Positions 21,145-30,845 of a stretch of 64,000 nucleotides of DNA are shown in pieces; position 1 is the first letter of the stretch, and each line of letters opens with the position of its first letter. The notes below the pieces were generated by a model that made no database searches, was not told where the DNA came from, and saw only the letters and a list, made by a program, of their open reading frames with translations. The DNA is taken from assembly GCF_009905435.1 (NCBI RefSeq), contig NZ_JAAAMT010000003.1, positions 124,001 through 188,000 of the forward strand. Direction: 5' to 3'. Both the position numbers and the translations under genes were made by a program. The stretch is from Pseudomonas sp. R5(2019). Lineage in GTDB: Bacteria; Pseudomonadota; Gammaproteobacteria; Pseudomonadales; Pseudomonadaceae.

Positions 21145-21816
21145 TCAGCCTTGCTGCTCCAGGGCCTGGTTCAGCGGGACGCAAAACTCTTCACATAAAG
21201 CGTTGACCGCGGCCCGGGCCTGCGGTGTGACGAAACCCAGTTCCAGCATCAACACCTGATAGACCCCACGCTTGAAGGCTTCTTCGCTCAGGAATGCGGA
21301 ATTTTCCCGCGTGGTGCAGAGAAACCGCACCCATGAGGTGAGGATGATCCAGGCATTGAGGGTCAGCGACTCGATCTGCACGGCATCCATCTGGAGAATG
21401 CCGGCGTCGACAAAGCCGCGGTAGATGGCCTGCCCCTGAATCAGGCAGCGCTGGGAAAAGCGCCGGTAGCGCTCAGCCAGTTCCGGGTCGCTGTCGAGCA
21501 GGTGCTCGAGGTCGCGGTGCAGGAACCGATAGTTCCACATCGCCGCCAGCAACTCCTTGAGGTAGAAGCGCTTGTCATCGACCGTCGCGGCCCGCCCTTG
21601 AGGTGGGCGCAGAAAACCGTCCACCAACTGTTCATACTCGGTGAACAGCAGCGCGATAATCGCCTGCTTGTTGGCGAAGTGGTAATAGAGATTGCCGGGC
21701 GAAATCTCCATGTGCGCCGCGATGTGGTTGGTACTGATGCTGCGCTCGCCCTGCTGGTTAAACAGTTCGAGGCTGTGCTGCACAATGCGCTCGCGGGTCT
21801 TTATTCGCGGGGCCAT
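21145..21816 (-). CDS. TetR family transcriptional regulator
   Basis: The 223-residue product starts MAPRIKTRERIVQHSLELFN and has the TetR helix-turn-helix ISTNHIAAHMEISPGNLYYH, then an all-helical ligand domain of the TetR_C type (WNYRFLHRDLEHLLDSDPEL). The frame extends to 21870, but the ATG at 21816 gives the family-like start. It lies 52 bp upstream of the sulfurtransferase on the same strand and diverges from coaD. Target genes are not evident. Confidence 0.88.
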   Translation of the reverse strand: MAPRIKTRERIVQHSLELFNQQGERSISTNHIAAHMEISPGNLYYHFANKQAIIALLFTEYEQLVDGFLRPPQGRAATVDDKRFYLKELLAAMWNYRFLHRDLEHLLDSDPELAERYRRFSQRCLIQGQAIYRGFVDAGILQMDAVQIESLTLNAWIILTSWVRFLCTTRENSAFLSEEAFKRGVYQVLMLELGFVTPQARAAVNALCEEFCVPLNQALEQQG

Positions 21817-22054
21817 GACCGATTCCAGAACATGAACTTGATTTTGTTTCTCCATCTTACGGTTTATCACCCGGCGGATGTAAACCGCTGTTTGCGCAAA
21901 TTCATGCTGCGCGGCGATTGTTAGAGTATAGGCTCTATAAATTCCTCCTCCCCTGTCGTCGGTTCATTCGCTGAGCGGGCACGAGACCATGCCCCCCAAC
22001 CGCTCGCCCAGCGGTGGCGAGGCCTTTGCCAAGCGCCCCGGATGCTGTCTATAG

Positions 22055-22621
<567 letters not shown>

Positions 22622-22660
22622 TGATGTGAAAACCGCGCCCGCGTGCACTGCGGGCGTTAA

Positions 22661-22975
<315 letters not shown>

Positions 22976-22978
22976 CCC

Positions 22979-23069
22979 CTGTAGGAGCAGAGCTCGCTCG
23001 CGAGGTAGGCGCTGCGATTCAACGGACAGACCGCAGCGCCCTCATCGCGAGCAAGCTCTGCTCCTACAG
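22979..23069. repeat. REPIN (inverted pair of REP palindromes)
   Basis: Arms 22979-23003 and 23045-23069 are inverted copies of a TGTAGGAGCAGAGCTCGCTC-type REP sequence with few mismatches; inside them GGCGCTGCG pairs with CGCAGCGCC. The 3' tip merges into the Shine-Dalgarno sequence of ggt. Confidence 0.88.
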
Positions 23070-23076
23070 GAGGTTC

Positions 23077-24771
23077 ATGCACCAGATGTCGCGTTTTCCC
23101 TCTCTGATACTCGGCGGCCTGTTGCTGCTGAGCATCACTCTCGCCCAGGCGCAAACACCGCCTGGCCAAGCCGCGATCGCCAGCCCGCACCCGCAGGCGA
23201 CCGCCGCTGGTCGGGAAATTCTCGAACAGGGTGGCAATGCCTTCGATGCAGCCGTGACCGTCAGCGCCGCCCTGGCAGTGGTCGAGCCTTATGGCTCGGG
23301 CTTGGGCGGTGGCGGTTTTTTCCTGCTGCGTGAACACGGCGAGCCGGCCCGTTACCGCTTCCTCGATGCCCGCGAACGTGCGCCCATGGCCGCCAGCCCT
23401 GGCATGTACCTTCGTGATGGCAAGGTGGTGCCGGGGCTGTCGATCAATGGCCCGCTGGCTGCAGCCATTCCGGGGCTGCCCGCTGCACTGGTCGAGCTGG
23501 CCGAAGACTTCGGTAATTTGCCGCTGAAAAGCTCCCTGGCGCCAGCCATTCGCCTGGCCAACCAAGGCTTTGCCATTGACCGTGTGTACCGCGACCGGGC
23601 GACGATGCGCTTGTCAGCCCTGCGCGACGACGACGAGAGCGCCCGGCTGTTTCTGCGACAGGGTGAAGTGCCCGCGCTGAATGCAGTCATCCACCAACCG
23701 GAACTGGGCATCACGCTGCAGCGTTTGGCGGATCAAGGCTTCAAGGGCTTTTATGGCGGCGATACCGCTCGGGCGCTGGTCAAGGGCGTGCGCGATGCCG
23801 GAGGCCTGTGGACACTGGACGACCTGAGCCAGTACCGCATCGCCCAGCGTAAACCGTTGCGCTACGCCCTCGCGGACCGCCGCGAGCTGATCAGCGCCCC
23901 GCCACCCTCGGCCGGTGGTGTCGCGCTGGCGCAGAGCCTGGCCATGCTGCAACGCCTGCCCTGGCAACAGGCCGATAAGGTCCAGCGCAGCCACTATGTG
24001 CTGGAAGCGCTGCGCCGGGCCTACCATGACCGGAGCCTGCTCGGCGATCCCGATCATGTCAGCAACCCCCTCCCGCAGTTGCTCGACCGCCACTACCTGG
24101 CCCGCTTGGCCGATGGCATTGACGTCCACGAGGCCACACCCAGTGCCAAGCTGCCGCCTGCACCGGCGTGGCGAGAAGGCGACCACACCACCCACTTCGC
24201 CATTCTCGACAGCCAGGGCAACGCCGTGGCCGCGACCCTGTCGGTCAACCTGCCGTTTGGCGCGGCCTTCAGCGTGCCGGGCACGGGTGTGGTGTTGAAC
24301 AATGAAATGGATGACTTTGCCGCCGACCCGAATGGCAGCAACAGTTACGGCCTGGCAGGTAGCCAGGCCAATGCGGTGGCGGCCGGCAAGCGGCCGCTGT
24401 CGAGCATGAGCCCGACCTTTATTGAAAGCCCCGGCCAGTTCACCGCGTTCGGCACGCCGGGCGGCAGCCGGATTCCAAGCATGGTGTTGTTGTCGGTGCT
24501 GGAATATTTCGATGGCCAGCCAGTGAGCACCTGGCCGGCGGTGCCGCGCTACCACCACCAATACCTGCCTGATGTGGTCGAGTACGAGCCCGGCGCGTTC
24601 ACGGCTGAGCAGATGCGTGCGCTGGAGCAGCGTGGCTACCGCCTCAAGTCGACCGGGCGCCCCTACGGCAATCAACAGGTACTGTTCTGGGACAAGGCCG
24701 CCGGTACCGTCGAGGCAGCCAGCGACCCGCGCGGGCTGGGTGTTTCAGAGGTGTTTACACCCGCTCAATAA
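23077..24771 (+). CDS. ggt: Gamma-glutamyltransferase
   Basis: GGT cleaves gamma-glutamyl bonds (for example of glutathione) in the periplasm and matures by autocleavage. The 564-residue product has a signal peptide ([16 protein letters not shown]), [20 protein letters not shown] and [12 protein letters not shown] in the large subunit, the cleavage/nucleophile threonine in [15 protein letters not shown], and the oxyanion-region MSPTFIE. The ATG at 23077 is 3 nt from AGGAGG (23068-23073), a short spacing; an in-frame ATG at 23086 is an alternative. The leader overlaps a REPIN. Confidence 0.94.
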   Translation: MHQMSRFPSLILGGLLLLSITLAQAQTPPGQAAIASPHPQATAAGREILEQGGNAFDAAVTVSAALAVVEPYGSGLGGGGFFLLREHGEPARYRFLDARERAPMAASPGMYLRDGKVVPGLSINGPLAAAIPGLPAALVELAEDFGNLPLKSSLAPAIRLANQGFAIDRVYRDRATMRLSALRDDDESARLFLRQGEVPALNAVIHQPELGITLQRLADQGFKGFYGGDTARALVKGVRDAGGLWTLDDLSQYRIAQRKPLRYALADRRELISAPPPSAGGVALAQSLAMLQRLPWQQADKVQRSHYVLEALRRAYHDRSLLGDPDHVSNPLPQLLDRHYLARLADGIDVHEATPSAKLPPAPAWREGDHTTHFAILDSQGNAVAATLSVNLPFGAAFSVPGTGVVLNNEMDDFAADPNGSNSYGLAGSQANAVAAGKRPLSSMSPTFIESPGQFTAFGTPGGSRIPSMVLLSVLEYFDGQPVSTWPAVPRYHHQYLPDVVEYEPGAFTAEQMRALEQRGYRLKSTGRPYGNQQVLFWDKAAGTVEAASDPRGLGVSEVFTPAQ

Positions 24772-25109
24772 GCGCTTTGCCGGTAGCCGTTCTCGGTGCA
24801 GCCCAGGCAGCGCACGAACGCCGCGCGGGCCGGGTCCAGCACCAGCGCCTCGCCACTGGCGCCGACATTGCCGCCCGCCACCGTGAACGGCAGCGCCACC
24901 ACAAACGCAGCCGTACCGATCACCGTGGCCGCTATCAGCAAGGGCCGCGCGATGATCAGGTCGCCGAACATGGCAAACGCAGGTGGGTTTTGAATCTTGT
25001 AGGCGGGATCGCCGCTGCCGGTGTGCTCGGCGACATCGGCCTGGGCGGACGCGACCAGTACGGTCAGGCTCAGGGCCACGGCGAGGGAGAGCAGGCGAAG
25101 CGGGTTCAT
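24765..25109 (-). CDS. Small secreted/membrane hypothetical protein
   Basis: A 114-residue protein with a signal peptide ([19 protein letters not shown]) and one further hydrophobic segment ([19 protein letters not shown]). A C-terminal CLGC pair is notable. I do not recognise a functional domain. It converges on ggt and overlaps its last 7 bp. Short proteins of this kind recur in Pseudomonas genomes, which supports its being real, but no function is claimed. Confidence 0.7.
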   Translation of the reverse strand: MNPLRLLSLAVALSLTVLVASAQADVAEHTGSGDPAYKIQNPPAFAMFGDLIIARPLLIAATVIGTAAFVVALPFTVAGGNVGASGEALVLDPARAAFVRCLGCTENGYRQSAY

Positions 25110-25213
25110 GGCACGGTCCTTCTGCTGAACATGCCATGAACTATATCAGCGCTCGCCGGCTTGTCAGGTCAATGATTGACCACCGGCGCTACTGAATGTG
25201 TCTACAACGCGGC

Positions 25214-26026
25214 TCAGGACTGGCAGCGCGGGCAGAACACGCTGGCGCGCTGGCCCAGGCGAATCTCGCGCAAGGTGGTGCCGCACACCTTGCACAGCTC
25301 GCCGCCGCGCCCGTACACAAACAGCTCTTGCTGGAAATAACCCGGTTGGCCATCACCGCCGATAAAGTCGCGCAACGTCGTACCTCCGCATTCGATCGCC
25401 ATGGCCAGGATGCGTTTGATCTCGATGGCCAGCTTCACATAACGGCCGCGCGAAATACTCCCCGCCTCCCGACGCGGGTCGATACCGGCGGCAAACAGGG
25501 CTTCGGTGGCGTAGATGTTGCCAACCCCGACCACCACCGCGTTGTCCATGATGAACGGCTTGATCGCCATGACCTTGCGCCGCGACAGCTGAAACAACCG
25601 CTCGCCGTCGAACAGGTCGGTCAACGGCTCTGGCCCCAGTCGCAGCAGCAGCTCGTGCTGCAACGGCGCAAGGCTCCAGAGCATCGCCCCGAAGCGGCGC
25701 GGGTCGGTGTAGCGCAGGGCCAGGCCGGACTCCAGTTCGATGTCCACATGTTCATGCTTGAGCGGCGCCAGCCCCACCTCGACCAGCCGCAAGTTGCCCG
25801 ACATGCCCAAGTGGCTGATCAAGGTACCGACCTCGGCGTTGATCAACAGATACTTGGCCCGCCGCTCGACGCTGACGATCTTCTGCCCGGACAGGCGCAC
25901 ATCGAGGTCTTCCGGGATCGGCCAGCGCAGGCGCCGGTCACGGACGATCACGCGGGTGACGCGCTGCCCCTCAAGATACGGCGCAATGCCCCGGCGGGTG
26001 GTTTCGACTTCGGGTAATTCAGGCAT
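25214..26026 (-). CDS. mutM: Formamidopyrimidine-DNA glycosylase
   Basis: MutM (Fpg) excises 8-oxoguanine and nicks abasic sites. The 270-residue product starts with the catalytic [13 protein letters not shown] (Pro2 is the nucleophile after Met removal, Glu3 catalytic), has [20 protein letters not shown], the helix-two-turn-helix region [16 protein letters not shown], and a C-terminal zinc finger with [16 protein letters not shown] and FCPRCQ. The frame extends upstream to 26305, but the N-terminal proline chemistry fixes the start at 26026. It follows the HDOD gene by 2 bp. Confidence 0.97.
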   Translation of the reverse strand: MPELPEVETTRRGIAPYLEGQRVTRVIVRDRRLRWPIPEDLDVRLSGQKIVSVERRAKYLLINAEVGTLISHLGMSGNLRLVEVGLAPLKHEHVDIELESGLALRYTDPRRFGAMLWSLAPLQHELLLRLGPEPLTDLFDGERLFQLSRRKVMAIKPFIMDNAVVVGVGNIYATEALFAAGIDPRREAGSISRGRYVKLAIEIKRILAMAIECGGTTLRDFIGGDGQPGYFQQELFVYGRGGELCKVCGTTLREIRLGQRASVFCPRCQS

Positions 26027-26028
26027 GG

Positions 26029-26895
26029 TCAACGGATACCGAGTTCGCGAATATTGTCCTTGTGATTCTGAAAGTCGTACTCCGAGAGCCCGACATAGTC
26101 CAGCACCAGGTCGCTGATGCTGTGCCACTCGTGGTCCTGGTACTGGTTGCCGAGCACCCGGTACGAGGCACAGATATGTTCGGACATCTTCAAGATCGAC
26201 AGCAGGTTCTTCACCGGCGCATTGCGGCTGGATTGCTCGCTGAACACCGCCAACGCGTTGTGGTGATTGGCAATCGCGTCGCACAAATGCTCCGGCAGGC
26301 GCCAAGACCTGGCCGTGTAATAGCCCACCACCGCGTGGTTGGTGTTGAACACCTGATTCTCGGTATCGACCACCCGCTGCCCGGGCCCGGCCGACGCGTA
26401 GGCGTCCTCCAGCACACTCATGTACTCGGGAAAGCGCTTGAGCATCAGCGGCACACCGCAGTCGTGGAACAGGCCCAGCGCGTAGGCCTCATCGACCGAC
26501 GGCATGCCGAGCCGCTTGGCCAGGGTCAGGCAGGTGATGGCCACATCCTGGGCGGTGTCCCAGAAGCGGTTGAGGGTAACGATGGTCTCATCGCTCATCT
26601 GGCCCTTGATCGACTGGGCGTTGATCAGGTTGATCACCGAGCGACTGCCGAGCAGGTTCACCGCGCGCTGGATCGAGGTGATCTTGTTGCACAACCCGTA
26701 ATGGGGCGAGTTGACGATCTTCAACAGCGCGCCGGACAGGCCCGGGTCCTGAGCGATCAGACGGGCAATCACCCCGAGATCCGGGTCCGGCAGATACTGC
26801 TCCATCTGCAGATCCACCATGATCTGCGGTTGGGGCGGCACACTGATGCCCTGCAAGGCCTGCTGGATCTGATCGGAGGAAAGCTCTTGGGACAT
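26029..26895 (-). CDS. HDOD domain protein
   Basis: A 288-residue protein made almost entirely of an HDOD domain, a non-catalytic relative of HD phosphohydrolases often found in bacterial signalling. Visible features are [22 protein letters not shown] helices ([20 protein letters not shown]), [27 protein letters not shown] and IANHHN. It lies just before mutM in one operon; the link in function is unknown. Confidence 0.88.
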   Translation of the reverse strand: MSQELSSDQIQQALQGISVPPQPQIMVDLQMEQYLPDPDLGVIARLIAQDPGLSGALLKIVNSPHYGLCNKITSIQRAVNLLGSRSVINLINAQSIKGQMSDETIVTLNRFWDTAQDVAITCLTLAKRLGMPSVDEAYALGLFHDCGVPLMLKRFPEYMSVLEDAYASAGPGQRVVDTENQVFNTNHAVVGYYTARSWRLPEHLCDAIANHHNALAVFSEQSSRNAPVKNLLSILKMSEHICASYRVLGNQYQDHEWHSISDLVLDYVGLSEYDFQNHKDNIRELGIR

Positions 26896-27596
26896 AGGTA
26901 CTCACTCGCGGCGAAGGGGAGATTCTAACCAAGCCGGGGCGTGGGGGACACTGGAATGCACAGGCCGGGCAATAAGTGTGGTACGCCACCAGCGAGCCCA
27001 GAAGCGACTCAACTCGTCGTTGAATAGATGTGTAGCGGTTGTTAACCTCTGGCTTGAGGTCTGCAATTGCGCATTCGTCGGGCTTGGGCACCAGTGTTTT
27101 GTCCCCCCGCATATTCGGCAGCAGAGAAAGCTGGTTTCTCTGAAGTAGTGACGGCAAGCATGATTGCCGGATTCTGAACCCACGACCGTAAGGCCAGGAG
27201 CTAAAGAATCGCTGCGACTACTCCTCATGAATGCCCTGAAAGGCGTCCTCTGGACTAATGCCGGTCAGTTAAGGCATAGACTCTGTGGGAGCGGATTTAT
27301 CCGCGAATGAGCGCACCGCGTTTTTTCAGGCATTGCGCGTCATATTCATTCGCGGATAAATCCGCTCCCACATGTTCTGCGCCTTAACTGACCGGCATTG
27401 GTCCTCTGGACGCCTTTTTTTATTGCTGATTTGGCTCTCTGACGACTCTTTGCACCTGACCGACCAACGTTCCACTGGCTTTGCGCTTTGGGTAGAGCAA
27501 CAGGATTGCAACCAGAAGTGTGGACTATTGGTCGTCGACACAAACCTGCCCTGCGCCGACGCGTTATACTCCCGCTCTTTTTTCCGGAGCGACGTC
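26896..27596. other. Divergent intergenic region with a split terminator and an inserted MITE
   Basis: About 700 bp without a convincing protein gene separate the HDOD gene from rlmI. It holds a MITE-like insertion (27256-27400) within what was a plus-strand Rho-independent terminator (GGCGTCC-TCT-GGACGCC followed by T7). A terminator in a gap between divergent genes implies a plus-strand transcript from somewhere in 26900-27240, perhaps a small RNA. A 108-codon minus-strand frame (26902-27228) has no recognisable features and is not called. Confidence 0.6.
27245..27411. mobile_element. MITE-like element with 11-bp target duplication
   Basis: The element spans 27256-27400 (145 bp). Its ends are inverted repeats with 19 consecutive identical bases, AATGCCGGTCAGTTAAGGC (27257-27275 and the complement at 27381-27399). 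It is flanked by direct repeats GTCCTCTGGAC (27245-27255 and 27401-27411), the expected target-site duplication. Inside is a second inverted repeat of 27 bp per arm (27284-27310, 27346-27372) of the Pseudomonas GTGGGAGCGGATTTATCCGC REP type. No transposase is encoded. An 11-bp duplication is in the range made by IS4-superfamily transposases; that parentage is inference. Confidence 0.85.
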
Positions 27597-28793
27597 ATGT
27601 CCCTGCCCAGCCTTCGCCTTAAAGCCAATGCCGACCGCCGCCTGCGCGCCGGTCACCTGTGGGTCTACAGCAACGAAATCGATGTAGCCGCGACCCCGCT
27701 GCATGGCTTCAAGGCCGGTGACCAGGCCGTGCTCGAAGCCGCGGGCGGCAAGGCCCTGGGCGTCGTCGCCATGAGCCCCAACAACCTGATCTGCGCCCGT
27801 TTGGTGTCGCGCGATGCCAAGCTGTCGCTGGACAAATCGCTGCTGGTACACCGCATTAATGTCGCCCTGTCGCTGCGCGAGCGGCTGTTCGACAAGCCGT
27901 TCTACCGTCTGGTGTACGGCGATTCGGACCTGCTGCCGGGCCTGGTCGTCGATCGCTTTGGCGACATCCTCGTGGTGCAACTGGCTTCGGCAACCATGGA
28001 ACGTCATCGTGATGACGTGCTGGCTGCGCTGATCCAGGTCCTCAAGCCGAGCGGGATTCTGTTCAAGAATGACTCCGCTGCACGCGACGCCGAAGGCCTG
28101 GAGCGTTATGTCGAAACCGCCTTCGGCCTGGTGCCGGAATGGGTGGCGCTGGAAGAAAACGGCGTGAAATTCGAAGCGCCGGTGATGGAAGGCCAGAAAA
28201 CCGGCTGGTTCTACGACCACCGCATGAACCGCGCCCGCCTGGCTCCGTATGTCAAGGGCAAGCGCGTGCTCGACCTGTTCAGCTACATCGGTGGCTGGGG
28301 CGTGCAAGCCGGTGCCTTTGGCGCCAGCGAAGTCTTCTGCGTCGACGCCTCGGGCTTTGCCCTCGATGGCGTGGAGCGCAACGCCGGCCTGAACGGCATC
28401 GCCGAGAAAATCACCTGCGTTGAAGGCGACGTGTTCGAAGCCCTGAAAGAGCTGAAAGCAGCCGAAGAGCGTTTCGACGTGATCGTCGCCGACCCGCCCG
28501 CCTTCATCAAGCGCAAGAAAGACCTGAAAAACGGCGAAGGCGCCTACCGCCGCCTGAACGAGCAAGCCATGCGCCTGCTGACCAAGGACGGCATCCTGGT
28601 GAGCGCTTCGTGCTCGATGCACCTGCCCGAAGACGACCTGCAAAACATCCTGCTCACCAGCGCCCGCCACCTGGACCGCAACATCCAGCTGCTCGAGCGC
28701 GGCGGCCAGGGCCCGGACCACCCGGTCCACCCGGCGATCCCGGAAACGCGCTACATCAAGAGCATTACCTGCCGCCTGTTGCCTAACAGCTGA
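27597..28793 (+). CDS. rlmI: 23S rRNA (cytosine(1962)-C5)-methyltransferase RlmI
   Basis: RlmI methylates C1962 of 23S rRNA. The 398-residue product starts MSLPSLRLKANADRRLRAGH with an N-terminal PUA domain, then a linker (YGDSDLLPGLVVDRFGDILV) and a Rossmann methyltransferase domain with VLDLFSYIGGWGVQAGAFGA (SAM), DVIVADPPAFIKRKKD and the catalytic cysteine in SASCSMHL. The frame is open upstream to 27372, across the MITE border, but the conserved N-terminus and CCGGAGCGACGTC before 27597 fix the start. The gene appears monocistronic. Confidence 0.95.
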   Translation: MSLPSLRLKANADRRLRAGHLWVYSNEIDVAATPLHGFKAGDQAVLEAAGGKALGVVAMSPNNLICARLVSRDAKLSLDKSLLVHRINVALSLRERLFDKPFYRLVYGDSDLLPGLVVDRFGDILVVQLASATMERHRDDVLAALIQVLKPSGILFKNDSAARDAEGLERYVETAFGLVPEWVALEENGVKFEAPVMEGQKTGWFYDHRMNRARLAPYVKGKRVLDLFSYIGGWGVQAGAFGASEVFCVDASGFALDGVERNAGLNGIAEKITCVEGDVFEALKELKAAEERFDVIVADPPAFIKRKKDLKNGEGAYRRLNEQAMRLLTKDGILVSASCSMHLPEDDLQNILLTSARHLDRNIQLLERGGQGPDHPVHPAIPETRYIKSITCRLLPNS

Positions 28794-28806
28794 CAACACC
28801 GCGGTC

Positions 28807-28949
28807 GTGTAGGAGCGGACCCGGCCGCGATGGGCTGCGAAGCAGCCCCTTTCAAAATCGCCATCGCATTCCAACGCTTGCCCCCTCATTCAGGGCGACC
28901 AATGCTGGGGCCGCTGCGCGCCCCATCGCGGCCGGGTCCGCTCCTACAC
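28807..28949. repeat. REPIN of a second REP family
   Basis: Perfect 28-bp inverted arms at 28807-28834 and 28922-28949 (GTGTAGGAGCGGACCCGGCC type) separated by 87 bp. The sequence differs from the REP elements elsewhere in the window, so it belongs to another subfamily. Confidence 0.9.
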
Positions 28950-28962
28950 TCGCAAGCCCTGC

Positions 28963-28992
28963 TTGCATCCGCCAAAGTCACTCCCCTATAGT
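28963..28992 (+). promoter_or_regulatory. Candidate sigma-70 promoter for the small gene at 29112
   Basis: TTGCAT (28963-28968) and TATAGT (28987-28992) are spaced 18 bp apart. Transcription would start near 28999, exactly where a series of hairpins begins. Confidence 0.55.
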
Positions 28993-28998
28993 TCGCCC

Positions 28999-29086
28999 GC
29001 CGCTGCCAAATCAGCGGCCGGGCGTGCAAGCCCGAATCCAGAAGATTCACCTGATGACTCGGGAGGTCTGTTTATGCCTTCCGAGT
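28999..29086 (+). promoter_or_regulatory. Structured 5' leader of three tandem hairpins
   Basis: Three stem-loops follow the candidate promoter: GCCGCTG/CAGCGGC (28999-29018), CGGGC/GCCCG (29019-29034) and ACTCGGGAGG/CCTTCCGAGT with one G-U pair (29057-29086). They lie 26 bp before the start codon of a small gene and are not followed by a T-run, so they do not look like a terminator. Role unknown. Confidence 0.55.
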
Positions 29087-29111
29087 GACGTATTCACTTC
29101 TGGAGCCCAAC

Positions 29112-29369
29112 ATGACTGACAAAACCCCTCCGATCGAGCCAACTTCCGTCACGCCGGTAATGCTCATCAACCCCGACGCCTCCCTGCAAGACCTGCTCGC
29201 CTACACCGACCTGCGTATCAAGACCACCAAAGAGCTGATGATCAGCCTCTCCTGCCTGAATACTTCAGCGATGGAATGCCGTGATGTATCGGCAGTGGCC
29301 GATGTGGCTTATCTGCTGCTGCAGGATGGAAGTGAAGTGCTGGATGCCGCTCGTTGGCGGCTGACCTGA
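29112..29369 (+). CDS. Small conserved-type hypothetical protein (85 aa)
   Basis: An 85-residue predicted cytoplasmic protein starting MTDKTPPIEPTSVTPVMLIN, then an all-helical region (SLQDLLAYTDLRIKTTKELM; VADVAYLLLQDGSEVLDAA). It resembles in size and composition the small DUF3077/DUF6124-type Pseudomonas proteins, but I cannot assign a family securely. CTGGAG lies 6 nt before the ATG at 29112. Its long structured leader suggests post-transcriptional control. Confidence 0.65.
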   Translation: MTDKTPPIEPTSVTPVMLINPDASLQDLLAYTDLRIKTTKELMISLSCLNTSAMECRDVSAVADVAYLLLQDGSEVLDAARWRLT

Positions 29370-29384
29370 ATTAACCAGTAACCA

Positions 29385-29430
29385 GAGCTGGGGCTGCATT
29401 GCAGCCCTTCGCGACTGAAGTCGCATCTAC
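29385..29430. repeat. Short palindromes after the 85-aa gene
   Basis: GGGCTGCA/TGCAGCCC (about 29386-29403) and GCGACT/AGTCGC (about 29410-29425) are adjacent hairpins resembling a degenerate REP half; there is no T-run. Confidence 0.45.
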
Positions 29431-29567
29431 GAGTTAGCGAGCGAGTCGAAAAGTCTGTACGAAAACTCACACAAAAAAGAAAGACGAGTCAACCTCAATT
29501 CATGCTGGCGATTTAGGAGCCAACCCCCCTACTCTGCGGGCATGGTTTGAGGTACAGGACTTTCACA

Positions 29568-30845
29568 GTGAGTGATCGCAGTTATCCGGATGCAATGCTG
29601 AGGTCGATGCCGGCCTTTATGCTGAGCAGGGCCATTCCATTTCTCGGAATCTTTCTGACATTTTCAACGGTCGCCCATCGCTCTCCCGGGGATCTAGCCG
29701 AGTTTTCCTACACCCTTGCCATTTTTGCCGTTATCACGGCGATCACCAGCATGTCGCTGGGGGCAACCGGCAATCTCGCTGCCGAACGTGGCGCATCGAT
29801 GAACGCCTTGTTTTCCAGTGGGCTGGCCCTTTGTGCCGCCATGACTTTACTGGCGGTGCTGCTTTGCGTTGGCGTATTGGTCACAAGCCCTCACCTGCCC
29901 GGCCTGCAGAAACTGTCCGGCAGCAACTTCACCGCCCTCTCGCTGATTTACATCGCCTGCATTCCGTTTCTGATCCTCAACACCTTCCTCCACCTTTTTC
30001 ATGAAAGCTCCGGCCGCCCGGCCATCTGCTCGAAAATCCGCACGATCTGCACACTGGCGGGCTGCGGTTACCTGGCCGCCACGGCCCACTTCGCCAGGCC
30101 TGAGCAGTTTGCGCTTCTGGCGATGGGCTATTTCCTGACCAGCGAAGGGCTGGCAACGCTGTGCCTGGTGCTGCTTTCCCGTTCTCGAAACCTGAGTTTC
30201 AAACCGGTGTTCTGCAAAAAAACCACCGCCCACATGCTCTCCCTCGGCGTACCCATCGCACTCGGGCTGGCCGGTCAGAAGGTCTATTTCTATCTTTTGA
30301 ACGAAAGGCTCGCGGTGCTTGGCGAGGGGCTGGTCGCGCAGCTTGCCGTCTTTATGATTGTCATCGGGGTACTGATGAACCCGTTTCTATCACTCAGCCA
30401 GGTCCACAGCCTGTACGTGAGCAAACAGCCCGAGCAAAAAAACGCCGCCTACCTGAGCGGGCTGATCGGCGTGACTACCGTGTTGGGAGTGCTCGCAGGG
30501 TTGCTCTGGTGGTTTGACGAAGCCATCTTTCGGCTCGCCGGCGCAAGCGTCTTCGATTCGGACGACGGCCTCTATGCGGTGCTGATGTTCTTTATCGGGA
30601 CATGCGCCCTGCAAGGTTTGACGCTGGCGCATCTAAGAGCGATGAAACAGACCTTGGTCCCGCAGGTGATGGTGAACCTCATCATGCTGCTGGGGCTGCT
30701 GCCCGTGATTTATCACTTCAGCCCGGAATCGCCGAGGCTGACGGACTTTCTGTACTTTCAAGGTTCGGCGACTTTGATGGGAGTCGTTGTGCTGCAGGTA
30801 TGGGTTTTCGCTGGAAAGACTTGGCCTACCCCAAAACCGGTTTAA
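29568..30845 (+). CDS. MATE-type multidrug/oligosaccharide flippase-like transporter
   Basis: A 425-residue polytopic membrane protein with about twelve hydrophobic segments (for example YTLAIFAVITAITSMSLG, ALSLIYIACIPFLILNTF, VFMIVIGVLMNPFLSLSQV), laid out like the MATE/MOP superfamily. The GTG at 29568 follows AGGA by about 8 nt; the frame is open to a TTG at 29547. GC is lower than in the core genes, and it opens the accessory region that continues to 34.6 kb. It could export the product of the downstream oxidase/oxygenase cluster, but 430 bp separate them, so this is inference. Confidence 0.75.
   Translation: MSDRSYPDAMLRSMPAFMLSRAIPFLGIFLTFSTVAHRSPGDLAEFSYTLAIFAVITAITSMSLGATGNLAAERGASMNALFSSGLALCAAMTLLAVLLCVGVLVTSPHLPGLQKLSGSNFTALSLIYIACIPFLILNTFLHLFHESSGRPAICSKIRTICTLAGCGYLAATAHFARPEQFALLAMGYFLTSEGLATLCLVLLSRSRNLSFKPVFCKKTTAHMLSLGVPIALGLAGQKVYFYLLNERLAVLGEGLVAQLAVFMIVIGVLMNPFLSLSQVHSLYVSKQPEQKNAAYLSGLIGVTTVLGVLAGLLWWFDEAIFRLAGASVFDSDDGLYAVLMFFIGTCALQGLTLAHLRAMKQTLVPQVMVNLIMLLGLLPVIYHFSPESPRLTDFLYFQGSATLMGVVVLQVWVFAGKTWPTPKPV

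Noticed and set aside
26902..27228. 108-codon minus-strand frame after the HDOD gene start
   Set aside because: No ribosome-binding site, no domain, and composition like non-coding sequence.
27372..27596. Upstream extension of rlmI into the MITE border
   Set aside because: RlmI proteins begin at the MSLPSLRLKA-like start at 27597, which has its own ribosome-binding site.
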